Shown here piece by piece: positions 17,808 through 26,845 of a stretch of 64,000 bases of DNA. Both the position numbers and the translations under genes were made by a program. This DNA comes from Moanibacter sp964542645 (lineage in GTDB: Bacteria > Verrucomicrobiota > Verrucomicrobiia > Opitutales > UBA2987). Under the pieces are notes generated by a model. It was not told the DNA's origin, ran no database searches, and saw only the letters and a program-made list of their open reading frames with translations. How positions within the stretch are numbered: the first letter of the stretch is position 1; every line of letters begins with the position of its first letter. The stretch covers positions 222,529 through 286,528 of the forward strand of contig CAZIUG010000003.1 in assembly GCA_964542645.1 (NCBI GenBank), read 5' to 3'.

Positions 17808-17895
17808 GGAGAGGTGACAGAGCGGCCGATTGTGCACGACTGGAAATCGTGTGGGCCCCAAAAGGGTCCCGCGGGTTCGAATCCCGCCCTCTCCG
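17808..17895 (+). tRNA. tRNA-Ser (anticodon GGA)
   Basis: A class II tRNA. The acceptor stem GGAGAGG (17808-17814) pairs with CCTCTCC (17888-17894), with discriminator G at 17895 and no encoded CCA. The anticodon stem CACGA/TCGTG encloses loop CTGGAAA, with anticodon GGA at 17842-17844. There is a long variable arm (GGGCCCC..AAAAGGGTCCC region) and T arm GCGGG-TTCGAAT-CCCGC. A run of T follows at 17896-17901 and may end transcription. Confidence 0.96.
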
Positions 17896-18333
17896 TTTTT
17901 TCGACTGCTTCGACACCAAGCGACTGCCTTCCCAGGCCCGATGAAGAGAATGGTAACTTGGTGAATGACGCTGTAAAATCCAGACATTTTCCAATTTGTA
18001 GGACCGGACATTTTGTCAGTACTTTTGGCACGGCTGAGTGCTTAAATGGGATTGAGTAATCATGAAATTTGATCAGAGAGCAGATAATCGGCCGTAGAAT
18101 GGATGTCTCTAAGCGGACCGATCGCAATCGAGGGTTATTGTGAAAGGGGGATATTATCTAGCAAGAGAAAATTTGTTAGGGATATATTGTTTTTATACTG
18201 AGGCCGTTAGAGCCGATTTAGAAACACCTTTCTGAAGTTTGAAGTCTCGATAGTTACGGGCATCTAATTTTCGAAGTGGATCGGTATAGTGGTCGAATTT
18301 TCCAGAATTTGTTCGTTGGTTGAATTCACAGGG
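17896..18333. other. Gap after tRNA-Ser containing an IS-end-like direct repeat
   Basis: No gene is supported in these 438 bases. At 17972-17992 and 17997-18017 two similar 20-base elements occur, each beginning TGTA and containing CCRGACATTTT, 25 bases apart in the same orientation. Repeated elements of this kind are typical of insertion-sequence ends of the IS21/IS481 sort, from memory and not from a search. No transposase fragment was recognised in the rest of the gap, so at most a relic end is present next to the tRNA gene. Confidence 0.35.
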
Positions 18334-19266
18334 TTATTGGGGCTGTTTCTTTTCCTCAAGGACGGGACGTTGGTTCCATTTGCCCATTGGGAACTCTCGA
18401 TTATCCGTGGGGGTATTGAGTCTGCGATAGCGGGGACCGCGTGTCCAGTGGGATTTTCCGTGAAATAGGGTTTTAAGTTGAGGAGGGATTTCTTTCCTGA
18501 AGGTATTGCTTAGAGTACCTTTGTCCCAGTAGGGGAAAAGGGTGGAACCGTATCCAGTTATGATGATAACGCGTTCGTTGTCAGAACAGATATGTCCAGT
18601 GGCGTGAATAAGGGTTTCGCTGAAAAGGAGGGTGGAACCAGCGGGAGCGATCACTTGGTGAATTAGGGAGCGATCTTGGTAGGCAGCGGCTATGATATCT
18701 TCGGTCGGAGCATCGATCTTGTGACTTCCAGCTATGACTACAGTACCCCCGTCATCCGGCCCCAGATCAGTTAGATTGGTCAAGGTTTTCACGAAATTAC
18801 AGTGGAAAAGACCATTTTTAGTATGAGTGCCAAATGGAATGTCCGTACCTCGATGGAATCCGTAAGGGGACGATGCATTTAAATCTTCGTGAGGAATGCG
18901 ACTATTAATGTGGGCGTTCATTTCTACGATTCGCGCTTCTCCTCCGATCAGTTCTTCTGCCATAGAAACCAGAAGAGGGTGAGTAGCGTAGGCAGTGACA
19001 ATAGGATCAAACTCTACGATGTTGGCCATGAAATGGTGATAAGGTTTGCTCTTAAGCAAGTACGCTCCATGTCCCCCGGGGCCTGTCGACGAAGGATTAG
19101 GTTGTTGAGTCAGTTCATATCGTAGACGGTAGAGGGACTCCTTAAGCTTTTCCACATCTTCTAGGGCCAGTGCGTCTTGGATGACTACGTAGCCGAATGT
19201 GTCCAGATAGTAGCGCTGAGCTGCAGTGAGAGCAGGGAAGGGGCGCTCAAAGGTTAGAGTAGACAT
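18334..19266 (-). CDS. Phytanoyl-CoA dioxygenase (PhyH) family Fe(II)/2-oxoglutarate oxygenase
   Basis: A 310-residue member of the PhyH family, which hydroxylates (rarely halogenates) small molecules using Fe(II) and 2-oxoglutarate. The C-terminal half of the iron site is clear: GPDDGGTVVIAGSHK (169-183), His221 in TLIHATGH and Arg232 for 2-oxoglutarate. The HxD position appears to read His138-Arg-Gly140, with an Asp at 142 (FHRGTD), so the usual carboxylate spacing is not met. A second possible motif, HED at 126-128, is less well placed. It lies 165 bases downstream of an asparagine-synthetase-like gene on the same strand, so the two may form one pathway. Substrate unknown. Confidence 0.8.
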   Translation of the reverse strand: MSTLTFERPFPALTAAQRYYLDTFGYVVIQDALALEDVEKLKESLYRLRYELTQQPNPSSTGPGGHGAYLLKSKPYHHFMANIVEFDPIVTAYATHPLLVSMAEELIGGEARIVEMNAHINSRIPHEDLNASSPYGFHRGTDIPFGTHTKNGLFHCNFVKTLTNLTDLGPDDGGTVVIAGSHKIDAPTEDIIAAAYQDRSLIHQVIAPAGSTLLFSETLIHATGHICSDNERVIIITGYGSTLFPYWDKGTLSNTFRKEIPPQLKTLFHGKSHWTRGPRYRRLNTPTDNREFPMGKWNQRPVLEEKKQPQ

Positions 19267-19431
19267 TACAAACCAACTTGTAGGATGCCATCCCCGAAGA
19301 AGGCAAGACGATCCTGCAGGCGAGAGAAAAAAGTGGTAATTATCAGGACGGAGGGATGGGAGAGGTATATTGGGAGATGCCTAGAAATGTATTTGGTGAA
19401 TGCAGCATTCAATCCTTTTGGGAATCGAATG

Positions 19432-21159
19432 CTACGGGTGCCGGATGGCCTTTGAGTCTTCTAAAAGGATTGTGTTCATTCTACTGATAAGAAATATACG
19501 AAATGCCAAAAGATTGTGGTTTAAGCGAGGTGAATATGCGTGATCGAGAACGGCGTTAAGAAGACTTCTTGGCACAATTTTTCTGGCGGTATCTTCAAAT
19601 ATAGAAGACTTTAGATTTGTTCCCATTGCTCGTCGATCTGTTTTCAAACCCTTCCTCAGGTAGGTAAGAAACCTCGTCGGAAAGAGGGCTCGGGCACAGC
19701 TGGAGGAAAGCTCTTCTCTAAGTATCTCTTCAACGTCTCTGCTGGCTAACACGTTTCTGGGTGATGCGATTGAAGAACGCGTTGCATATGCCACCTGCGG
19801 TCCAAGTGAACTGACGATCTTCCTGTATAGGAATTTATTAGTCCGGAGATGGTCCGGTTGTCCTCTTACTTGGAGAAGAATTCTCCTGGATAACCAAGGG
19901 TTTACTATTTCCACGTATGGGAGCTTCAGATCGGAAAGAGAGGATAATATAGAGGGTAATCGGAATCCGTGATAGAGTTTATCGCGCCATTGGGACAAGC
20001 TCTCGCCTGGACTACGGAGAAGATTTTTTGGTAGCACCTGGTCTGTAAATCCGAACCCCTGGTAGTTTCTTAGATTCGCGAAATCTGTACAGAAAGCGCA
20101 TCCCATGCTATGGCGCACTGTAAGAGGAGAGGAAACTTTTAACCATCCAAAACCCTCGTCACCTCTGATGACACCTTGAACCCCTGTTTCGAATAACATT
20201 TTCCAAATTGTGAATCCATCCATATACGCGGAAATATGATCGATGCGCCCTTCTCCTAGCAAAAGGAACCTGTTAATTATATTATGCGTGGGTTCCTCAG
20301 ATGGATCCGTATGGTAGAACTGGTGACAGACTTTGAGAGAATCGGCTAGTTTACTTGCAACGTACGCATCAGTTTTCCTGCGGTGTATGGACGATTTTAA
20401 GCCCCATGTGATTGTTTTCAATTCTTCAGGATTTCTACCAGTTTGCTGAAGCAGAGAGAGAAGGCCTCTGCTGTCGTAACCGCCAGAAAGCGGCAATATC
20501 CAGGTAGACAAATCCAGTTTCACCGATTCGAGTGTTTCGACCATTGCCTCTCTTAACATACGCTCCTGATGACTATCCGCCTTTTCCGATATAGCGAAGT
20601 CTGGAGTATTTGATTTGCTCGCGATGGACCATTTTTTCTTATCGAGAAGAACAGCAGAGTCAGGCGGGATTCTCTTGAGTTTGCTATGCCACGAAAGACA
20701 GGGGCCGAGTGAACCAGTGGATAACATCCATGGAATCACCCTTTCATCGAATTCAAAACTGCCTAGTAACATCGTGATCGCTCTCTGCGAGGTCGAGGAT
20801 ATGAATATCTCTTGGTCCAGGTAGTACCAGATCGTTCTTGAACCGGCTGGATCGGTTAGGATTTCAAGAGATTCGCCTCCGTTACGGAAGAGGGCAAATG
20901 AGCCGTCAGGGAATTTGCTAGAAGGTTTCCACCAATCGCAATATTCTCCGAAGAGTTTTCCAAGAAGTAAGCTATTACCCTTTTTCAGGGTCGAATCAGT
21001 TGGGTTCGTTACACCATATGCGATATCTTCGCGAACTAGGATTTTTGACGAATTAGGGATGATGTTGTCCGGAGTCAATCGATGACAGATAGTTTCCAGT
21101 CGATTCGCAATGGAGATAGAATTAGGGTGACGGTAGCAGACGTAGATTACCTTAGACAT
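19432..21159 (-). CDS. Asparagine-synthetase-like protein without glutaminase nucleophile
   Basis: A 575-residue protein with an asparagine-synthetase architecture: N-terminal Ntn-hydrolase-like region to about 180, then an ATP pyrophosphatase domain with PP-loop LSGGYDSR (224-231) and a later RGDEGFGW. The N-terminus reads MSKVIYVCYRH, so there is no Cys at position 2 and no glutamine hydrolysis is expected. The domain should activate a carboxylate as acyl-adenylate and couple it to an amine, as in beta-lactam synthetases, lasso-peptide cyclases and sugar-amidating homologues. Neighbour: a PhyH oxygenase. No peptide precursor gene was found. The specific product cannot be told. Confidence 0.75.
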   Translation of the reverse strand: MSKVIYVCYRHPNSISIANRLETICHRLTPDNIIPNSSKILVREDIAYGVTNPTDSTLKKGNSLLLGKLFGEYCDWWKPSSKFPDGSFALFRNGGESLEILTDPAGSRTIWYYLDQEIFISSTSQRAITMLLGSFEFDERVIPWMLSTGSLGPCLSWHSKLKRIPPDSAVLLDKKKWSIASKSNTPDFAISEKADSHQERMLREAMVETLESVKLDLSTWILPLSGGYDSRGLLSLLQQTGRNPEELKTITWGLKSSIHRRKTDAYVASKLADSLKVCHQFYHTDPSEEPTHNIINRFLLLGEGRIDHISAYMDGFTIWKMLFETGVQGVIRGDEGFGWLKVSSPLTVRHSMGCAFCTDFANLRNYQGFGFTDQVLPKNLLRSPGESLSQWRDKLYHGFRLPSILSSLSDLKLPYVEIVNPWLSRRILLQVRGQPDHLRTNKFLYRKIVSSLGPQVAYATRSSIASPRNVLASRDVEEILREELSSSCARALFPTRFLTYLRKGLKTDRRAMGTNLKSSIFEDTARKIVPRSLLNAVLDHAYSPRLNHNLLAFRIFLISRMNTILLEDSKAIRHP

Positions 21160-21556
21160 CGAGATATTCCCAAAAAGTTGCCCGGGTTGTTGCTACATCG
21201 GTTCGCCGCACTTTTCCTAATATTTACAGACACTTACTTAGAGATGTAATGGATTTCCTTACACCTTCCGGGTTCATCTGATTCAAATTCTATGATTGTA
21301 ATCTTTAGTCTCTCTCAAAACTTTCTTATTTCTAACCGAAACAAATGATGCTTTACGAAAGGAACCCTTCGCCACCGCTACAGTTCTGGGAATTATAAAG
21401 CAGAGACGGGTGCCAAATGGAAACCCAGCTCGTGGAGAACAGTTGAGTGATCCCTCTTAAAATGACGGCTGGATTCAATATAAAACTGTAAAATTCGTGA
21501 TTTATTTCGTAGCCTCGGAATCTTTCAGAAATCCAAATACTGCAGAGGGTAACAGA
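21160..21556. other. Intergenic region with no recognised feature
   Basis: These 397 bases lie between the asparagine-synthetase-like gene start and the 3' end of sucD. Both strands were scanned for open frames with a plausible start and for hairpins with T runs; none was convincing. It may hold the promoter of the minus-strand asparagine-synthetase-like gene. Confidence 0.4.
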
Positions 21557-22432
21557 TCAGCTTGGATAAACCTCCAGTAAGGCGTCGGCAATTTCCGAAG
21601 GCGTTTCTGCGACAGCAATGCCGGCATTCTGGAGGGCCTCGATTTTAGCCTGGGCGGTACCGCTGCCGCCCGAGACGATGGCGCCCGCGTGGCCCATGCG
21701 TCGACCTGGAGGGGCCGTCATCCCAGCGATAAAAGCTGCAACTGGTTTATCTACATTTTCCTTGATGAAGGCTGCGGCATCTTCTTCGGCATTCCCACCG
21801 ATCTCACCTATCATAATGATTGCTTCGGTATCGGGATCTTCGTTGAAAAGGCGGATGGCGTCGGTATGAGTGGTACCAACGATGGGATCACCACCGATTC
21901 CGATGCAGGTACTTTGTCCGTGTCCGCGACTGGTAAGTTGCCAGACTGCTTCGTAGGTCAGGGTTCCAGAACGGGAGACCACTCCGATTTTCCCGGGGTG
22001 GTGGATGTAACCGGGCATGATACCCATCTTGCACTCTCCAGGAGTGATGATGCCGGGACAGTTAGGTCCGATTAGACGAGTACTGCTTCGAGACAGCTTT
22101 GATTTTATTATCATCATGTCTCGCACTGGTATTCCTTCGGTTATGCAGACCACAAGATCGATGCTTGCATCAATCGCTTCGAGAATGGAGTCGCTGGCGA
22201 AATGGGGAGGTACAAAGATCAGCGAGGTGTTAGCGCCTTCTTGGCAAACTGCATCATGAACAGAATCGAATATGGGTATGGAATTGTCAAATTTCTGCCC
22301 CGCCTTTCCTGGGGTGACACCGGCCACGATTGTTGAGGCATATTCGATACACTGGCGGGAGTGAAAGGCCCCAGTCTTTCCAGTGATACCTTGGACAACC
22401 GCGCGCGTTCCTTTGCTAACCAGAATACTCAT
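21557..22432 (-). CDS. sucD: Succinyl-CoA synthetase, alpha subunit
   Basis: A 291-residue alpha subunit of the TCA-cycle enzyme that interconverts succinyl-CoA and succinate with nucleotide phosphorylation. It carries the CoA-binding Rossmann domain (VQGITGKTGAFHSRQ, 13-27), GPNCPGIITPGECKMGIMPG in the middle, and the phosphorylated histidine in GHAGAIVSGGSGTAQAK near 255. Lies 141 bases downstream of sucC on the same strand. Confidence 0.97.
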   Translation of the reverse strand: MSILVSKGTRAVVQGITGKTGAFHSRQCIEYASTIVAGVTPGKAGQKFDNSIPIFDSVHDAVCQEGANTSLIFVPPHFASDSILEAIDASIDLVVCITEGIPVRDMMIIKSKLSRSSTRLIGPNCPGIITPGECKMGIMPGYIHHPGKIGVVSRSGTLTYEAVWQLTSRGHGQSTCIGIGGDPIVGTTHTDAIRLFNEDPDTEAIIMIGEIGGNAEEDAAAFIKENVDKPVAAFIAGMTAPPGRRMGHAGAIVSGGSGTAQAKIEALQNAGIAVAETPSEIADALLEVYPS

Positions 22433-22573
22433 CTTTAGGGCTTAGGATCCGAGACGGTTGCCTCATAATCAAAGGCAGAGGGATCTCTAAAAGTTCTAGG
22501 TAGGTTCTTTTCTGTCATTTCTTTCCCTATGCTCTTACTAGTCTGCATTCAATCGCTGCTACAGGCAAAGGGC

Positions 22574-23758
22574 TCATCCCGCAACTAATTTGACGATCTT
22601 GCGTGTAGCCGAACTGAGGCTATCGGCTGGAACGATTTGCAGGCCGCTTTGTTCAAGAAGAGCTTTCCCTTGTTTTACGTTGGTTCCCTCGAGTCGGACG
22701 ACAAGGGGAACAGAAATTTTAACAGACTTAGCTGCGGTGATGATACCTTGCGCAATGACATCACACTTCATAATACCACCAAAGATATTGACGAGAATTC
22801 CTTTGACACTCTGGTCGGAGAGGATGATTCGAAATGCTTTTTCCACTTGTTTTTCATCAGCGCTGCCGCCGACGTCGAGAAAGTTTGCTGGGCTTCCCCC
22901 ATAGTGTTTTATAATGTCCATCGTCGCCATGGCAAGTCCGGCACCGTTCACCATGCAGGCTATATTCCCGTCTAATGCGATATAGTTCAGGGAAAATTCG
23001 GAGGCTTCCACCTCTTTGGCATCCTCTTCATTGAGATCCCGCATCTTGAGAATCTCCGGATGCCGGTAAAGAGCGTTGTCGTCGAAACCAATTTTGGCGT
23101 CTAGTGCCTGTAGGCTTCCATTCACATTAGCGACCAGAGGATTGATTTCCACGAGGGACGCGTCTTTTTCGAAGAAGAGATTATACAGAGAATGGGTTAT
23201 TCCGACCATTTGTTGGAAAGAGTCTCCATGGAAGCCAAGTCCTGCAGCTATTTGTCTTGCTTGGAAGGGCTGGAGGCCAAGAGCTGGATCGACCATTACC
23301 CGTATAATTTTTTCGGGAGTCTCCGCAGCTATTTTCTCAATCTCTACCCCACCTTCAGTTGATGCAATGATAACTGGTTGAGCTGTGTTTCGATCGAGAA
23401 GAACTGCAACGTAATATTCCTTTTTGATCTCACTGGCTTCGTTGAAGTAAATGGTACCAACGATTTTACCGGATGGACCGGTTTGAGGTGTGAAGAGCGT
23501 ATTGCCGAGCATGCGTACGGCAACTTCTGCAGCTTCTTCCTTGGACGACGTAACGTGCACGCCGCCTTCGAAACCATCTGTAAACTTTCCTTTTCCTCTC
23601 CCACCAGCGTGAATCTGAGCTTTGACCACTATTGGAACAGTGGAAAATTTGCGCAGAGTCTCGGCGATTTTCTCCGGATGGTGAATTGCAATGCCTTTGG
23701 GTATCGGGACACCGTAATCTTCGAGGAGGCCTTTAGCCTGGTATTCGTGAATGTTCAT
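22574..23758 (-). CDS. sucC: Succinyl-CoA synthetase, beta subunit (ADP-forming type)
   Basis: A 394-residue ATP-grasp subunit that pairs with sucD. The opening MNIHEYQAKGLLEDYGVPIP and the segments VVKAQIHAGGRGKGKF, NPLVANVNGSLQALDAKIGFDDNA and NGAGLAMATMDIIKHYGG are diagnostic. Normal length. Begins a sucC-sucD unit downstream of rph. The 25 bases between the rph stop and the sucC start leave little room for a separate promoter, so rph, sucC and sucD may be co-transcribed. Confidence 0.97.
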   Translation of the reverse strand: MNIHEYQAKGLLEDYGVPIPKGIAIHHPEKIAETLRKFSTVPIVVKAQIHAGGRGKGKFTDGFEGGVHVTSSKEEAAEVAVRMLGNTLFTPQTGPSGKIVGTIYFNEASEIKKEYYVAVLLDRNTAQPVIIASTEGGVEIEKIAAETPEKIIRVMVDPALGLQPFQARQIAAGLGFHGDSFQQMVGITHSLYNLFFEKDASLVEINPLVANVNGSLQALDAKIGFDDNALYRHPEILKMRDLNEEDAKEVEASEFSLNYIALDGNIACMVNGAGLAMATMDIIKHYGGSPANFLDVGGSADEKQVEKAFRIILSDQSVKGILVNIFGGIMKCDVIAQGIITAAKSVKISVPLVVRLEGTNVKQGKALLEQSGLQIVPADSLSSATRKIVKLVAG

Positions 23759-23783
23759 TCAACAGGTTGAGATAGAATTGCAT

Positions 23784-24527
23784 TCATGGGGTCTCGATCA
23801 CTTTTCTCTGCATTTCGGTGATGCGGCTGATTCCAGTTCCCGCAAGTTCGATAAGTGAATCGAGGTCCTTCTGGGAAAAAGTCGCCTCTTCGCCCGCTCC
23901 TTGGAGTTCCACGAATCGCCCGCTCCCTGTCATGACCACGTTAAAGTCAACCGATGCTCTTTTGTCCTCGGCGTAGTTTAGGTCAAGAAGGGTACTTCCT
24001 TCAACCAGCCCAACGCTGACTCCCGAAACGGAGTCTAGGAAGGGATCTTCTTGTATTTTACCATCCTCTAACAGTTGCTTAGTCGCCAATTTGGCAGCGA
24101 CATAAGCTCCGCTTATTGCTGCCGTGCGAGTGCCTCCATCCGCCTGGAGGACATCGCAGTCTAACCAAAGGGTATATCCGGATAGGCTCTTAAGATTTGC
24201 TACGGCCCGAATTGACCTTCCGATCAGTCGTTGGATCTCAATCGACCGCCCGTCGATTTTACCTCGAGTACTGTCGCGGGTTTTTCGACTCAAAGTGCTG
24301 TAAGGAAGCATTGAGTATTCTGCTGTGATCCACCCTCCTCCAACATTCTGATGAATCATCCATTTCGGGAGGGCATGATCCATGGTTGCAGCACAGATCA
24401 GTTGTGTTCTTCCAAAAGAAATGAGGACGGAAGCAGTTGCATTGGGAGCGATCCCAGGGGCAATTGTAATCTGTCGTAATTCGTCGTATCGTCGCTGATC
24501 GGACCTGGAATAGGTAATGGAGGTCAT
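23784..24527 (-). CDS. rph: Ribonuclease PH
   Basis: A 247-residue phosphorolytic 3'-5' exoribonuclease that trims tRNA 3' ends. RKTRDSTRGKIDGRSIEIQR near 80-99 contains the conserved phosphate- and RNA-binding arginines, and LWLDCDVLQADGGTRTAAISGA near 120-141 the catalytic region. The start MTSITYSRSDQRRYDELRQI is typical. Normal length; located immediately upstream of sucC. Confidence 0.96.
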   Translation of the reverse strand: MTSITYSRSDQRRYDELRQITIAPGIAPNATASVLISFGRTQLICAATMDHALPKWMIHQNVGGGWITAEYSMLPYSTLSRKTRDSTRGKIDGRSIEIQRLIGRSIRAVANLKSLSGYTLWLDCDVLQADGGTRTAAISGAYVAAKLATKQLLEDGKIQEDPFLDSVSGVSVGLVEGSTLLDLNYAEDKRASVDFNVVMTGSGRFVELQGAGEEATFSQKDLDSLIELAGTGISRITEMQRKVIETP

Positions 24528-24766
24528 GGGGATGTGCTTGCGAATTGCGGTTGGTACAGTGTTCAGGTTGATGGCAGGGAGAGATTATCGTTAGTTTGAA
24601 TGTGATCTCCGTCCTTTTCCGAATCGAATTCTTACGTAAGTACTCTACCAAGCTTTCTGTAGAATAAGCAGGAAGACATAGCATCACAATTTTTTGGAAG
24701 AGCTTCCACTTTATAATCGGTGGCCTTTTAAATTGATTATGCCAAAATTTACGATCGAGGTAACGT

Positions 24767-26845
24767 CTATGAAACGGCAATTTTAGTCGATGATTCCGCA
24801 GGCGGAGCGATCCATTTTTGCTCCTTTTTAATGAGATTGATGAGTCTTTCTACGGCGTCTTCTTCAGGGATGTGGTATTCGACGCACTTCTTACCCACGT
24901 AAAGGTTGATTTTGCCTGGTGCGCCTCCGACGTAACCGAAGTCCGCATCCGCCATCTCTCCTGGGCCGTTTACAATGCAACCCATGACTGCGATCGTAAC
25001 TCCCTTGAGATGGTCTGTCATTGATCTCACCTTTTGAGTTGTCGATTGAAGATCAAAAAGCGTGCGACCGCAGCTAGGGCAGGCAACGTACTCCGTTTTT
25101 GAGATTCTTGCCCGGGCCCCCTGAAGGATATTATAGGCTAATGAAGTTGCCCTTGGCAGGTCGGGTTCGAGTTCAATACTAATGATGTCTCCGATTCCGT
25201 CACAGAGAAGAGCGCCGGTGAGGGTAGCTGCCTCAAGTAGCCGATCGCCAAAGTAGCCTCGACAGTCGATACTGTTTTCTTGGGTGTTACGAATCCATAT
25301 GGGAGCTTTGATTCCAAGTTTAAGGAGATGACTAGCCAAAGCGCGATAATTACCGATCGGATGGGTGTTTGGATTTGGAATTGAAACAGTAAAGATTAAA
25401 TTCGAGTCACCTGATTTGACAAAAAATGGAGCGAAAGCAGGCAGGTCATCAGGCTCAATATCCAGCGCGAGGCGCAGGTTATTCTGTTCGCAGAAATCTA
25501 TGTACTCGGGAAGCCGTTCTTTCTCGATGGAAGAAAATCTCGAGCTAATTATGAAGCCATCACATTTGGACCAATCTACGGAGTTGAGTTCCACGCTGGA
25601 AATTTGACTCTCGATGGAGAGAACCAGGAATGGGACCTTTTTATTAAGAGATTCCCACAAATCCATAACATCTGCCAGATCTTCAGTAGAGGTAACATTT
25701 ACAAGTAGACCTTCAATCCTTGCTTCCTTTAGTTTCGTGTGGGTACGTTCTACGTCTTCCAGAATTTCCATAACCCTCGAGGGAGGCCTTCTTGATGCAA
25801 CAATCACGCAAGGAGGTTTATTGGCTCCTACTGAAATTCCCGATTTAAGCTCGACTGCCTTAGCCTTTCTCCGGGTATAAGAAAACGGATCCACTGGATC
25901 TTCGGTCTGTCCCGATAAGGTTGTTTTGCGGTTTGATTCCCAAAGTCTCCAAGCTTTTTCAGCGAGATCTTTAGCGACGGGTATCTCGTTCACCGGATCT
26001 TCGGTAAGCGAGACCCTAATAGTGTCACCTAGCCCATCAAAAAGCAGGCTTCCGATTCCGATTGCACTCTTAATGCGAGCATCATCCCCATCCCCGGCTT
26101 CTGTAACCCCTAGATGGAGAGGATAATTCATGCCCTCGGCTGACATTTTGGACACTACCAACCGATAGGCTTCAATCATCACCTTTGGATTGCTAGACTT
26201 CATCGACAAGATGATATTCTTGAAGGAGTGAGACTCAGCTATACGAATAAATTCAAGAGCTGACTCAACCATTCCCAGAGGTGTATCGCCGTACCGATTC
26301 ATGATCCGATCGGAAAGTGAACCATGATTGGTTCCTATGCGCATCGACCGGCCCAGGTCCCTACATTTTAAGACAATCGGCGAGAAGTCTTCGTAGAGAC
26401 GGCCTAGCTCACTATCGTATTGTGTATCTGAGTACTCTCGAAGCACGAATTTCTTCTGATCCGAGTAGTTTCCGGGATTAATGCGTACCTTATCGACGTG
26501 TTCCGCAGCTTCCATGGCGGCGGATGGAATAAAATGGATATCGGCAACAAGGGGAACGTTCACCCGAGCGAGATGCAGCTGACGTCGGATTTCCTTCAGG
26601 GATTTAGCAGCGGTGATATTCTGTGCCGTAATTCGAACGATCTCACAGCCAGCTTCAACTAAGGCGATAGTCTGCTTCACAGTGGCGAAAACATCCTGGG
26701 TCGGGGTTGTCGTCATCGACTGGATTCGTATGGGATTTTCGCCCCCTATGGAGACGTCTCCGACTGAGACTTCTCTGGAAGTCCTACGCCGGGCGATATA
26801 TCGAGACGGACAATAAGGGGGAAAAACTTCTTTCCTACTGGTCAT
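24767..26845 (-). CDS. ispG: 4-hydroxy-3-methylbut-2-en-1-yl diphosphate synthase, long three-domain form
   Basis: The penultimate enzyme of the MEP isoprenoid pathway, an iron-sulfur reductase. Start ATG 26845 gives about 692 residues and an eleven-base overlap with rseP; the frame stays open upstream to 27112, but that part lies inside rseP. The N-terminal TIM barrel shows GGENPIRIQSMTTTPTQDV and the C-terminal cluster domain has CPSCGRT and MGCIVNGPGEMADADFGYVG. Between them lies an extra domain of about 250 residues, as in plant, chlamydial and Bacteroidota IspG; E. coli IspG, by contrast, is about 370 residues. Last gene of the dxr-rseP-ispG operon. Confidence 0.95.
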   Translation of the reverse strand: MTSRKEVFPPYCPSRYIARRRTSREVSVGDVSIGGENPIRIQSMTTTPTQDVFATVKQTIALVEAGCEIVRITAQNITAAKSLKEIRRQLHLARVNVPLVADIHFIPSAAMEAAEHVDKVRINPGNYSDQKKFVLREYSDTQYDSELGRLYEDFSPIVLKCRDLGRSMRIGTNHGSLSDRIMNRYGDTPLGMVESALEFIRIAESHSFKNIILSMKSSNPKVMIEAYRLVVSKMSAEGMNYPLHLGVTEAGDGDDARIKSAIGIGSLLFDGLGDTIRVSLTEDPVNEIPVAKDLAEKAWRLWESNRKTTLSGQTEDPVDPFSYTRRKAKAVELKSGISVGANKPPCVIVASRRPPSRVMEILEDVERTHTKLKEARIEGLLVNVTSTEDLADVMDLWESLNKKVPFLVLSIESQISSVELNSVDWSKCDGFIISSRFSSIEKERLPEYIDFCEQNNLRLALDIEPDDLPAFAPFFVKSGDSNLIFTVSIPNPNTHPIGNYRALASHLLKLGIKAPIWIRNTQENSIDCRGYFGDRLLEAATLTGALLCDGIGDIISIELEPDLPRATSLAYNILQGARARISKTEYVACPSCGRTLFDLQSTTQKVRSMTDHLKGVTIAVMGCIVNGPGEMADADFGYVGGAPGKINLYVGKKCVEYHIPEEDAVERLINLIKKEQKWIAPPAESSTKIAVS

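Noticed and set aside
17765..18127. Open frames on the minus strand across the tRNA-Ser region, including a GGIRTRGTLLGPT-type peptide
   Set aside because: They are antisense translations of the tRNA gene, a well-known source of false proteins; the tRNA fold is complete.
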